Below are positions 33,571-40,805 of a DNA stretch of 40,805 nt, in pieces. A program made the position numbers and the translations under genes. Each line of letters begins with the position of its first letter. The first letter of the stretch is position 1. Where the stretch lies: positions 1 to 40,805 of the forward strand of contig CALXBQ010000050.1 of the NCBI GenBank assembly GCA_944386595.1. The letters run 5' to 3'. The notes beneath the pieces are model-generated. The model made no database searches and had not been told where the DNA came from. It worked only from the letters and a program-made list of their open reading frames with translations. The stretch is from an uncultured Clostridia bacterium. GTDB lineage: Bacteria > Bacillota > Clostridia > Peptostreptococcales > Anaerovoracaceae.

Positions 33571-33606
33571 TTGCCGCAGGTGAGGATATTCGCGCCGGCG
33601 CGGCAA
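33571..33606 (+). other. Structured leader of rpmB
   Basis: TTGCCGC (33571-33577) pairs with GCGGCAA (33600-33606), and the inner self-complementary CGCGCCGGCGCG competes with it. There is no T run. It lies in the 100-base leader of rpmB and could be an autoregulatory ribosomal protein leader, but no known motif is recognised. Confidence 0.35.
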
Positions 33607-33659
33607 CAGAAATAGGATTATCATGCATATATGCTTATACTATAAAGGAGGTGCGGCAG

Positions 33660-33851
33660 ATGTCAAGAAAATGTGAAATTTGCGGAAAGGGACAGGTTTC
33701 CGGAAACAACGTATCCCATTCCAACAGACATACCAGAAGAAAATGGAATGCAAACATTCAGACCGTTAGAATCAACGACAACGGAACAGTAAGAAGAGCT
33801 AACGTTTGTACCAGATGCATCAGATCAGGCAAGATTAACCGCGCTATCTAA
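33660..33851 (+). CDS. rpmB: Large ribosomal subunit protein bL28
   Basis: Small basic ribosomal protein of 63 residues. Two cysteine pairs (CEIC at 5-8 and CTRC) mark the zinc-binding form of L28. KGQVSGNNVSHSNRHTRRKW is the family core. The start is ATG 33660, with AAGGAGG upstream; a longer open frame to 33561 reads through the leader. A terminator follows, so it is probably a separate unit from the Asp23-family gene. Confidence 0.96.
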   Translation: MSRKCEICGKGQVSGNNVSHSNRHTRRKWNANIQTVRINDNGTVRRANVCTRCIRSGKINRAI

Positions 33852-33869
33852 TTACCAAGGCTTTTCAGG

Positions 33870-33899
33870 ACCCGCTTCACAGTAAGCGGGTTTTTCTGT
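33870..33899 (+). terminator. Terminator after rpmB
   Basis: ACCCGCTT (33870-33877) pairs with AAGCGGGT (33884-33891), loop CACAGT, followed by TTTTTCTGTTT. Confidence 0.88.
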
Positions 33900-33904
33900 T
33901 TATT

Positions 33905-33928
33905 CCGCCCGGTAATGTATGATATAAT
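33905..33928 (+). promoter_or_regulatory. Possible promoter of the Asp23 family-recG operon
   Basis: TATAAT (33923-33928) with a TG-like upstream stretch. The -35 region is T-rich but not a clear hexamer. Confidence 0.4.
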
Positions 33929-33972
33929 GAAGAGGCGTATACAGTGTAAGAAATTATCAAGGAGGTCACGGC

Positions 33973-34401
33973 ATGACTCTTTCTAAAAATACGGAGCTTG
34001 GACAGATTACGGTCTCCGATCAGATTTTTGCGGACATGCTCATAGACGCGGCTAAAAGCGTCGAATGCGATGGCAAGGTCTGGCCGTCTACGAAGAGGGG
34101 AAAGATCATTCCGGAAAACGGCCGTTCGTACCATGCCGACGTGGCGTCGGTCATCGACGTGAGCAAAGGGGCCGACGGAGAAAGGGAATATCTGCTTCTC
34201 GATATATACGTGGTTATAAAGTTCGGCGCAGGAATAAAGAAGGTGGTGGAGGATCTCTGCTCCCACATAGCCGGCACCATAATGGAAAGACAGGGAGCTG
34301 TCCCGGTTCACATCAACGTTCACGTGACGGGAGTCAAGTCAAAACAGGTGGCGAGAAGGGACCTTCTGGTGCTTAAAGAATACGGAACAGATGGATATTA
34401 G
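33973..34401 (+). CDS. Asp23/Gls24 (DUF322) family protein
   Basis: 142 residues. The family occurs throughout Gram-positive bacteria as small soluble proteins linked to envelope stress or cell-surface homeostasis; the molecular role is mostly unknown. Family features are the start GQITVSDQIFADMLIDAAKSV, a central LLLDIYVVIKFGAGIKKVVEDL and the ending PVHINVHVTGVK. AAGGAGG precedes the ATG. It overlaps recG by 11 bases. In many relatives a DAK2-type kinase gene stands between these two; here it does not. Confidence 0.85.
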   Translation: MTLSKNTELGQITVSDQIFADMLIDAAKSVECDGKVWPSTKRGKIIPENGRSYHADVASVIDVSKGADGEREYLLLDIYVVIKFGAGIKKVVEDLCSHIAGTIMERQGAVPVHINVHVTGVKSKQVARRDLLVLKEYGTDGY

Positions 34402-36442
34402 ACTTGAAAGCAGCGTAAAAGAGCTGAAGGGGATAGGCCCTGCAAAGGAAAAGGCCTTAAGAGACGCGGGCATAGAGACCCTGGAGGATCTTGCATATTT
34501 TTTCCCCAGGGGATACGAGGACAGGAGAACCCTAAGGAACATAAGAGAACTTAAAGCCGGAGACGACGCCCTCGTTGCAGGCTTTGTCGCATCTAAAAGA
34601 TACTCTCCGTTCGCAAGGGGCAGATCCGCCTCGCCATTATCCTTAAGAATAGAAGACGATACGGGCGCCATAGACGTTGTATATTTTACGGGAAAGTACT
34701 TCGAGAAGTCCTTCGCCAAAGGGGACAGGTTCGTGTTTTACGGTCGGGTCACCGAAAGCGGCGGAAGGCTCCAGATGATACACCCGGATTTTGCGGCGGA
34801 GGGCGGCAGAAACGACGTCAGGGGAATACTTCCCGTGTACCCTGAGATAAAGGGAATATCCCAGAAGGAGATAAGGCGGCTTCAGGGAGAAGTAAGAGGC
34901 CTTTACGGAGAGATCAAAGACTGGATACCGGAAAAAATCGCAAAGGAAAACCGTCTGGCGGACATAGAATTTTCCCTTGAGAACATTCATTTCCCGGAGG
35001 ACGGACTTAAGACGAGACAGGCTAAATTCCGCATGATATTCGACGAGCTCTTTGCCCTCGAAGTGGGAATGTTCGCGGCAAGAGCGGGAAACGCCGGAAG
35101 AGGCCGGGGCACCGTCATAGACTGCGGGAGAAGCGAAGAGTTCATGGAAGGCCTGGGATTTAAGTTCACCCCTGACCAGGAGAAGGCATGGAAAGATATT
35201 GCTGCGGATCTTGAATCGGAAAAGCCGATGAACAGGCTGATTCAGGGAGACGTAGGCTCGGGAAAGACGGCTGTGGCAGAAACGGCCATGTTCTGCGCAG
35301 CAAAATGCGGATATCAGAGCGTAATGATGGCGCCTACGGAGATTCTGGCGCGGCAGCACCTTAACACTCTGACGTCAGACCTGGGCAGCCACGGAATAAG
35401 GACGGGACTTCTCTGCAGCAGCATGAAGGCGGCGGAAAAGAGAGACGTCATTGAAAAGCTTAAATCCGGAGAGATAGACGTTCTGGCTGCTACCCACGCG
35501 GTGCTTTCGGACGGAGTTGAGTTTAAAAATCCGGGCCTTGTGATAACCGACGAGCAGCACAGGTTCGGAGTGAACCAGCGAAAGACCCTTGGCGCAAAAG
35601 GGGGATTTCCCAACACCCTCGTCATGACGGCTACGCCTATTCCGAGAACCCTTGCGGTGGTTCTCTACGGCGACCTTGACATATCCCAGATAAGGACCAT
35701 GCCTGAGGGCAGAAAGCCGGTAAAGACGGAAAGCCTCTACCCGGAGGACAGAGATTACGCCTACGGAAAGGCCATGGAGGAAATAGAAAAGGGCCGTCAG
35801 GTCTACGTTGTGGCGCCTCTCATAGAGGACTCTGATGCGGTGGACGCCGTAAGCGCGGAGACACTCTTTGATGAGATAAAGGAGAAATTCCCGCGGGTGA
35901 AGTCGGCTCTTATCCACGGAGCGATGAAGCAGGACGAGAAGGACAGTATAATGTCGGCCTTCGAGGAGGGCAGCGTCAGGCTTCTGGTATCCACGGTGGT
36001 CATAGAGGTTGGAATCAACGTACCAAATGCGACGGTCATGATAATAGAAAACGCCGAGCGGTTCGGCCTGGCCCAGCTTCACCAGCTGAGAGGACGGGTC
36101 GGAAGAGGAAGCGGAGAGTCATACTGCTATCTCATCTCGGCAGGGGATTCGGACAGGGCGAAAGAGCGCATGGAGGTAATGTGTAAAACTACCGACGGCT
36201 TTGAGATAGCGGAAAAGGACCTTCAGCTCCGCGGGCCCGGCGACATATTCGGAACGAGACAGCACGGACTTCCACAGCTTTCGCTGAGCGATCTCATTCG
36301 TCACGGCGACGTTTTGGAGAAGGCGTCAAAGGCGGCAAAGAAGCTTATCGAGGAGGATCCGTCTCTTTCAAAGGCTGAAAACGCCGGGGTTCGAAAGAGA
36401 GTGGAGAAGCTGTTTGACGGAAATATAAGGCTTGAGATATAG
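34391..36442 (+). CDS. recG: ATP-dependent DNA helicase RecG
   Basis: Superfamily 2 translocase that regresses stalled forks and migrates branched DNA. 683 residues, the family length. The N-terminal wedge/OB domain (about 1-150, GIGPAKEKAL near the start) is followed by helicase motor motifs: Walker A GDVGSGKT at 286-293, DEQH at 387-390, MTATPIPRT, and QLRGRVGRG. Its start lies inside the preceding Asp23-family gene. rsmD follows 13 bases after its stop. Confidence 0.96.
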   Translation: MDIRLESSVKELKGIGPAKEKALRDAGIETLEDLAYFFPRGYEDRRTLRNIRELKAGDDALVAGFVASKRYSPFARGRSASPLSLRIEDDTGAIDVVYFTGKYFEKSFAKGDRFVFYGRVTESGGRLQMIHPDFAAEGGRNDVRGILPVYPEIKGISQKEIRRLQGEVRGLYGEIKDWIPEKIAKENRLADIEFSLENIHFPEDGLKTRQAKFRMIFDELFALEVGMFAARAGNAGRGRGTVIDCGRSEEFMEGLGFKFTPDQEKAWKDIAADLESEKPMNRLIQGDVGSGKTAVAETAMFCAAKCGYQSVMMAPTEILARQHLNTLTSDLGSHGIRTGLLCSSMKAAEKRDVIEKLKSGEIDVLAATHAVLSDGVEFKNPGLVITDEQHRFGVNQRKTLGAKGGFPNTLVMTATPIPRTLAVVLYGDLDISQIRTMPEGRKPVKTESLYPEDRDYAYGKAMEEIEKGRQVYVVAPLIEDSDAVDAVSAETLFDEIKEKFPRVKSALIHGAMKQDEKDSIMSAFEEGSVRLLVSTVVIEVGINVPNATVMIIENAERFGLAQLHQLRGRVGRGSGESYCYLISAGDSDRAKERMEVMCKTTDGFEIAEKDLQLRGPGDIFGTRQHGLPQLSLSDLIRHGDVLEKASKAAKKLIEEDPSLSKAENAGVRKRVEKLFDGNIRLEI

Positions 36443-36455
36443 ACAAGGAGAGCAT

Positions 36456-37022
36456 ATGAGGATAATAACGGGTGAATACAGGGGAAGAAGACTGGAGACC
36501 CCTTACGGAAACGACGTGAGACCAACGGGAGACAAGGTGAGGGAGTCGGTCTTCAATCTCCTCATGTACGACATAGACGGCGCGGTGTTCTGCGACCTGT
36601 TCGCGGGGACGGGAGCCATAGGCCTTGAAGCGCTGTCAAGAGGCGCGGAAAAGGCGTACTTCTGCGACGCGTCAAGAGACAGCATAAGAATCATAAAGGC
36701 GAACATAGAAAAGTGCGGGGCTTCGGAAAGGTCGAGGGTATTTGCCTGCGACTATCTTTCGGCGCTGAGGAGGATAAAGGAAAAAGTCGATATATTTTAC
36801 ATCGACCCGCCGTATAACTCGGGATTTTACGTGCCTGCCCTGGAGGAGATAGACAGTCTTGATTTATTGTCAGAAAAAGGTATAATAGTAGCAGAACACA
36901 GGGCCGACGAGAGCCTGCCGGATTTGTCGGGTCGCCTTAAGGCCTTTAAAGAAAAAAAATACGGGCATACGAAGCTGACTCTTTACAGCTGCGCCCGGGA
37001 CGATCAAAAGGATAACATGTAA
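36456..37022 (+). CDS. rsmD: 16S rRNA (guanine(966)-N2)-methyltransferase
   Basis: Methylates G966 of 16S rRNA with S-adenosylmethionine. 188 residues. The S-adenosylmethionine-binding segment DLFAGTGAIGLEALSRGA starts at residue 47 and the catalytic DPPY is at 117-120. It starts at ATG 36456 with AAGGAG upstream; a longer frame from 36432 begins with TTG inside recG. coaD follows after two bases, the conserved rsmD-coaD pair. Confidence 0.94.
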   Translation: MRIITGEYRGRRLETPYGNDVRPTGDKVRESVFNLLMYDIDGAVFCDLFAGTGAIGLEALSRGAEKAYFCDASRDSIRIIKANIEKCGASERSRVFACDYLSALRRIKEKVDIFYIDPPYNSGFYVPALEEIDSLDLLSEKGIIVAEHRADESLPDLSGRLKAFKEKKYGHTKLTLYSCARDDQKDNM

Positions 37023-37024
37023 AT

Positions 37025-37513
37025 ATGAAAAGAGCTTTGTATACCGGTTCCTTCGATCCGATGACCAACGGACACCTCGATATAATCAAAAGAGCGTCCA
37101 GAATGTTCGATGAGCTGGTGGTGGGGGTCATAGTAAACCCCAATAAGTCTCCGCTCTTTACCAGAGAGGAAAGAGTGAGACAGATCGAGGATATCGTCGG
37201 GGAATTGGGGCTTTCCAACGTGACTGTAGACAGCTTTCAGGGACTTCTTGCCGATTACGTCAACGCCGGAGGCTTTGACGCCGTGGTGCGAGGCCTGAGA
37301 GCGACATCGGATTTTGAGTATGAAATACAGATGGCGCAGATGAACGCATGTCTTTTCAATCCGGGAACCGAATCGGTGTTTCTCATGACGAGTCCCAGGT
37401 ATTCTTTTATCAGCTCCAGCATGATAAAAGAGGTGGTTTCTCTGGGAGGAAGCGCCGACGGACTTGTTCCGGAGCCGATTTTGAGAGAAATCAAGGAGAA
37501 ATTTCGCCGGTAG
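37025..37513 (+). CDS. coaD: Phosphopantetheine adenylyltransferase
   Basis: Adds AMP to 4'-phosphopantetheine in coenzyme A synthesis. 162 residues with the nucleotidyltransferase motif TNGH at 14-17 within YTGSFDPMTNGHLDI, and the conserved ISSSMIKEV near residue 130. AAGGA lies about 12 bases upstream of the ATG. Confidence 0.97.
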   Translation: MKRALYTGSFDPMTNGHLDIIKRASRMFDELVVGVIVNPNKSPLFTREERVRQIEDIVGELGLSNVTVDSFQGLLADYVNAGGFDAVVRGLRATSDFEYEIQMAQMNACLFNPGTESVFLMTSPRYSFISSSMIKEVVSLGGSADGLVPEPILREIKEKFRR

Positions 37514-37542
37514 CCGTCCGGTAGTTGATGGAGGATTTAGAA

Positions 37543-38124
37543 ATGACAGTACTTGAATTTTTAGAGGAAATTGAAGATATCGTGAAAAACGCTCCGGGAC
37601 TTCCCCTTACGGGAAAAATCATGGTCGACGCCGACGAGCTTCTGGAGATTACCAAGGGCATAAGGCTGAGCCTGCCTGACGACGTACAGCAGGCAAAGTG
37701 GGTAAGAGACGAAAAGGACAGAATCCTTGCCGACGCCAAGACGGAATACGAGAAGATTATCATCGAGGCCAAGAAGCAGGCCGATCTCATGGTGGAAAAG
37801 GACGTCATAACCCAGCGGGCCGTTGAGGTTGCCGGGAACATCTACACCAGAGCCGATGTGTACGCAAGAGATATGAAGCTTCGCACGTATAACTATATGG
37901 ACGAGACGCTCTTCAACTTCCAGAAGAAGATGGGAGAGCTTTCCGAGTTAAACGAGAAGTATTTCGGCGAGATGTATCAGAACATGGAGAACCACTTCAA
38001 TGAACTCAGCGACAGAATAGCCTCCGACATGAGGGAAATCCGCGAAATGGCGAGAGAAACAGATGAAGAGGAGATAAAGCCTCATCACATTCCTATTCCT
38101 GTAGGAGACGGAGCTGAAGAGTAA
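37543..38124 (+). CDS. Coiled-coil protein of unknown function
   Basis: 193 residues, rich in Glu, Lys and Asp, without a membrane segment or signal peptide. An N-terminal segment (TVLEFLEEIEDIVKNAPG) is followed by a putative coiled coil at about 50-100 (DDVQQAKWVRDEKDRILADA, KIIIEAKKQADLMVEKD) and another at about 125-172. Similar proteins are often annotated as ATPase or V-type ATPase subunit H-like, a name that reflects the coiled coil only. Some resemblance to DivIVA-type scaffolds is possible. I start at ATG 37543, with GGAGG eight bases upstream. It lies between coaD and tmcAL, with a one-base overlap to the latter. Function unknown. Confidence 0.8.
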   Translation: MTVLEFLEEIEDIVKNAPGLPLTGKIMVDADELLEITKGIRLSLPDDVQQAKWVRDEKDRILADAKTEYEKIIIEAKKQADLMVEKDVITQRAVEVAGNIYTRADVYARDMKLRTYNYMDETLFNFQKKMGELSELNEKYFGEMYQNMENHFNELSDRIASDMREIREMARETDEEEIKPHHIPIPVGDGAEE

Positions 38125-39281
38125 TGAAAGCGTTCGGAGTTGTAGCCGAATTCAATCCCTTTCACGGGGGACATAAATACGTAATAGAGCAGGGTCGCAT
38201 TCTGACGGGATGCGACGTTTGCGTGTGCGTAATGAGCGGAAATTTTGTACAGCGGGGAGGACCCGCTGTTTTCAGTAAGTGGGAAAGAGCGGAAGAAGCG
38301 GTCAGAGGCGGAGCCGACCTTGTAATCGAGCTTCCCGTAATCTACGCCTCCTCCAGCGCAGAAATCTTCGCAGAAGGAGCGGTAAGAACCCTTTTCGGAA
38401 CAGGAGGTCTTTCTCACCTGGTGTTCGGAAGCGAAAGCGGAGATACGGAAAGACTCGTCAAGGCGGCGGAAATACTGAGAATAAGCTCTGACAAAATCGA
38501 CCATACCCTGAAGGAGGGTCTTTCGGAGGGAAAGCCCTATCACGCCGCGGCCGCCGAAGCGAGAGAAAGAGCAGGAATCGACGCCGAGCTCACATCGGAG
38601 CCTAACGATATACTTGCGCTGGAGTATCTGAAGGTTCTGCTTAAGCTGAATGAGGAAAATCCGGGCGCCGGCATTCGTCCCGTGGCCGTGAAGCGAACGG
38701 GCGCAGGACATCACGAAACGGCGAGCGATATAAGGCGGGAGCTTAAAAAGACCGAAGGCGGGCGGCTTAAGGCCATGGAGGAGAACTACTGGAACCTTGT
38801 GAGGAGCAGAATCCTTCTTGCAGACCCGGAAGATCTTGAGAGAATCGCCTCCGCAGGAGAAGGACTTGGGAACAAGCTGAAAAAAGAGATAAGATACGCC
38901 GAATCTATGGAGGACTTTGTCGACAGAGTCAAGTCAAAGCGTTACCCTTATACACGTATAGGAAGGCTTCTGACTCAGACGCTGCTGGGAATCGAAAGGG
39001 GAGCGGCTGCAGACTTTGTCACTTACGTAAGACCCCTTGCAATGAACGGGACTGGAGGAAAATTCCTGAAATACATAAAGAAGAATGAGCTTGCCGGAAT
39101 CCCGGTAATCGACAAAGTCGGAAGAGATTCATATTTTGACGAGGCGGCAGCGGAAGTAATAAAAAAGGACATGCAGGCTGCCGATATCTACAACGTCATA
39201 GCAGGAAAAAACCTTTATGGCGAGTCGGACTTTGTTAAAAAAACTACTATCATTAAAGGGGCGGGAGCCCTTGATTTATAG
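38124..39281 (+). CDS. tmcAL: tRNA(Met) cytidine acetate ligase
   Basis: Uses acetate and ATP to acetylate cytidine 34 of elongator tRNA-Met (family once called YlbM). 385 residues. An HxGH-type nucleotidyltransferase motif is at 14-17 (NPFHGGH), with CVMSGNFVQRGGPAVFSKWER, and a C-terminal RNA-binding part. Its ATG overlaps the stop codon of the coiled-coil gene by one base. Its substrate acetate is linked to the next gene, ackA, though co-regulation is only a suggestion. Confidence 0.93.
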   Translation: MKAFGVVAEFNPFHGGHKYVIEQGRILTGCDVCVCVMSGNFVQRGGPAVFSKWERAEEAVRGGADLVIELPVIYASSSAEIFAEGAVRTLFGTGGLSHLVFGSESGDTERLVKAAEILRISSDKIDHTLKEGLSEGKPYHAAAAEARERAGIDAELTSEPNDILALEYLKVLLKLNEENPGAGIRPVAVKRTGAGHHETASDIRRELKKTEGGRLKAMEENYWNLVRSRILLADPEDLERIASAGEGLGNKLKKEIRYAESMEDFVDRVKSKRYPYTRIGRLLTQTLLGIERGAAADFVTYVRPLAMNGTGGKFLKYIKKNELAGIPVIDKVGRDSYFDEAAAEVIKKDMQAADIYNVIAGKNLYGESDFVKKTTIIKGAGALDL

Positions 39282-39299
39282 GTTTTTTTGATGTAAAAT
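39271..39299 (+). promoter_or_regulatory. Promoter of ackA
   Basis: TTGATT (39271-39276), a 17-base spacer and TAAAAT (39294-39299), overlapping the end of tmcAL. The same hexamers and spacing precede the NADH-linked complex operon. Confidence 0.6.
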
Positions 39300-39353
39300 T
39301 TTAAAGGTTAAACCCGTATTTAATTTATTGAATAATACATATGGAGGACGTAA

Positions 39354-40556
39354 ATGAAAGTATTAGTAATCAACTGCGGAAGTTCTTCCCTGAAGTATCA
39401 GGTGCTCGACATGCAGAACGAGTCCCTTATGTGCAAAGGTCTCGTAGAGAGAATCGGCATGGACGGTTCCGTCATCAACCACACCAAGATCGGAATGGAT
39501 AAGGTTGTAAAGGAAGTTCCGATGAAGGATCACAAGGACGCCATCGCGCAGGTTCTCGACGCCGTTCAGAATCCTGAGTACGGTGTTGTCAAGTCCATGG
39601 ACGAAATCGGAGCCGTAGGACACAGAGTCGTTCACGCAGGCGAGAAGTACGCAGAATCCGTGCTCATCACCGACGACGTTATAAAGGCTCTGGAGGAGTG
39701 CGTAGAGCTCGCTCCGCTTCACAACCCGCCTAACCTGATGGGTATTGCAGCATGCAGAGAGCTGATGCCGGACACTCCGATGGTAGGAGTATTCGATACG
39801 GCATATCATCAGACCATGCCGCCTGAATCATACATCTATGCAATTCCATATGAGTACTACGAAAAGTACGGAATCAGAAGATACGGCTTCCACGGAACCT
39901 CTCACAAGTTCGTTGCCCAGAGAGCGTCCGCAATGCTTAACACTAACATTAACGACCTTAAGATAATAACCTGCCACCTTGGAAACGGAGCATCCGTTAC
40001 GGCTATAAAGCACGGCAGAGTAGTGGATACATCCATGGGATTCACACCGCTTGAGGGTCTCGTAATGGGTACCCGCTGCGGAGATATCGACCCTGCAATC
40101 GTTACCTATATCAGGGAGAAGGAGAACCTTCCTCAGGGTGTTGCCAACGAAATCCTGAACAAGAAATCCGGAGTTCTCGGTATTTCCGGCGTTTCCAGCG
40201 ATTTCAGAGATCTGGAAGATGCTCTTTCCGAGGGAAATGAGAGAGCTGCCCTTGCACTCAGAGTATTTGCCCACAAGGTAAGATTCTACATCGGAGCATA
40301 CGTCGCCGAGATGAACGGCGTTGACGCAATCGTATTTACCGCAGGCGTAGGTGAAAACGACGTATACATGAGAGATATCATCTGCACCAACCTCGGAAAC
40401 CTGGGAATCAAGCTCGACCCTATAAAGAACAAGGTAAGAGGTAAGGAAACAGAAATCAGCACTGAGGATTCCAAGGTTAAGCTGCTTCTCATACCTACCA
40501 ACGAGGAGCTGATGATTGCAAGAGACACTTACGAAATCGCAAGAAAAGTAAAGTAG
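39354..40556 (+). CDS. ackA: Acetate kinase
   Basis: Interconverts acetyl phosphate and acetate with ATP formation, the energy-conserving end of acetate fermentation. 400 residues. Active-site residues sit at positions numbered as in well-studied homologues: Asn7, Arg91, Asp148, His180 and Glu384. Family motifs include [12 protein letters not shown] and [15 protein letters not shown] precedes the ATG, and an own promoter overlaps the tmcAL end. The pta partner is not in the window. Confidence 0.97.
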   Translation: MKVLVINCGSSSLKYQVLDMQNESLMCKGLVERIGMDGSVINHTKIGMDKVVKEVPMKDHKDAIAQVLDAVQNPEYGVVKSMDEIGAVGHRVVHAGEKYAESVLITDDVIKALEECVELAPLHNPPNLMGIAACRELMPDTPMVGVFDTAYHQTMPPESYIYAIPYEYYEKYGIRRYGFHGTSHKFVAQRASAMLNTNINDLKIITCHLGNGASVTAIKHGRVVDTSMGFTPLEGLVMGTRCGDIDPAIVTYIREKENLPQGVANEILNKKSGVLGISGVSSDFRDLEDALSEGNERAALALRVFAHKVRFYIGAYVAEMNGVDAIVFTAGVGENDVYMRDIICTNLGNLGIKLDPIKNKVRGKETEISTEDSKVKLLLIPTNEELMIARDTYEIARKVK

Positions 40557-40612
40557 TCCGGGACAGACGGGAAAGGCTTTACGGATTCCGGCCGGAACCC
40601 GGAAAATAAGAG

Positions 40613-40641
40613 TTGACATCTAAATGGAAAAAGTATATACT
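40613..40641 (+). promoter_or_regulatory. Promoter of rpmF
   Basis: TTGACA (40613-40618), a 17-base spacer and TATACT (40636-40641). A leader of about 75 bases follows, with only weak pairing. Confidence 0.75.
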
Positions 40642-40720
40642 TTAGAAGTTAACGCGAATTATCCGCGGCTTTTGGCTACGTGAATTCAGATAAGCAGTGA
40701 GCACAGGGGAGGTGTAGATA

Positions 40721-40805
40721 ATGGCAGTTCCAAAGAGGAAAACATCTAAGGCAAGAAGAGACAGCAGAAAGTCTCAGAATATGAAAAAGACCATGCCTGG
40801 ACTTT
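40721..40805 (+). CDS. rpmF: Large ribosomal subunit protein bL32 (partial)
   Basis: The window ends after 28 codons. MAVPKRKTSKARRDSRKSQN is the characteristic start of L32. GGGGAGG precedes the ATG, which follows an own promoter. In many relatives a YceD (DUF177) gene comes directly before rpmF; here there is none. Confidence 0.93.
   Translation, partial: MAVPKRKTSKARRDSRKSQNMKKTMPGL

Noticed and set aside
40557-40612. Terminator after ackA
   Set aside because: TTCCGGCCGGAA and flanking GTCCGGG/CCCGGA can pair, but no T run follows, so I do not call a terminator.
1-40805. CRISPR array, insertion sequence, prophage or integrative element
   Set aside because: No regularly spaced repeats of suitable size, transposase, integrase or attachment-type duplication was seen; the 12-base repeat at 86-168 has no spacers.

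Overview
This window looks like chromosomal housekeeping DNA from an anaerobic Gram-positive bacterium of the class Clostridia. The evidence is class III (oxygen-sensitive) ribonucleotide reductase, ferredoxin-type iron-sulfur enzymes, an NADH-linked flavin/Fe-S complex, acetate kinase, an FMN riboswitch, clostridial gene orders (ruvC-ruvA-ruvB-queA, argR-recN, rpmB-Asp23-recG-rsmD-coaD, ackA-rpmF) and strong AGGAGG-type ribosome binding sites. Base composition is near balanced by eye, with many ATA and AGA/AGG codons; a Family XIII/Anaerovoracaceae-like lineage is a guess. I see no insertion sequence, prophage, CRISPR array, integrase or rRNA gene.

Layout. 1-3999: a promoter, a leader with two tandem terminator-like hairpins, carB, and csoR (metal-sensing repressor). 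4188-6241: a promoter carrying two CsoR-like palindromes and a P1B-type metal-exporting ATPase. 6312-9338 (minus): a class A penicillin-binding protein. 9510-13818: comEC, holA and an EamA transporter. 13822-19712: a three-gene operon for a HydABC/Nuo-like NADH-linked complex; its third subunit fuses a 2Fe-2S domain, a GltD/NfnB-like flavin and NAD(P) module, ferredoxin domains and a degenerate formate-dehydrogenase-like domain. 19802-20980: a ferredoxin-fused aldo/keto reductase. 20969-23048 (minus): argR-recN. 23156-26386: ruvC-ruvA-ruvB-queA behind a promoter with a LexA-like box. 26470-26543: tRNA-Gly(CCC). 26645-29626: nrdD-nrdG behind a promoter with two NrdR-like boxes. 29657-33459 (minus): ribD-ribE-ribBA-ribH under an FMN riboswitch. 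33530-38124: rpmB, an Asp23-family gene, recG, rsmD, coaD and a coiled-coil protein. 38124-40805: tmcAL, ackA and the start of rpmF.

How the genes work together. Most are core functions: pyrimidine/arginine precursor synthesis, peptidoglycan synthesis, recombination repair, deoxynucleotide supply, flavin synthesis, translation and acetate formation. The least ordinary part is 13822-19712. Subunits 1 and 2 match the NuoE/NuoF-like pair of electron-bifurcating hydrogenases, but no H-cluster hydrogenase is encoded. The third subunit has an NADP-type GltD module and a molybdopterin-like domain without an obvious catalytic Cys/Sec. I infer an NADH/NADPH/ferredoxin electron-confurcating transhydrogenase, probably a member of the recently described HydB-like bifurcating family. 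Other useful signals are regulatory: tandem attenuators before carB, tandem terminators after the FMN riboswitch, and NrdR-, CsoR- and LexA-like sites sitting inside promoters.
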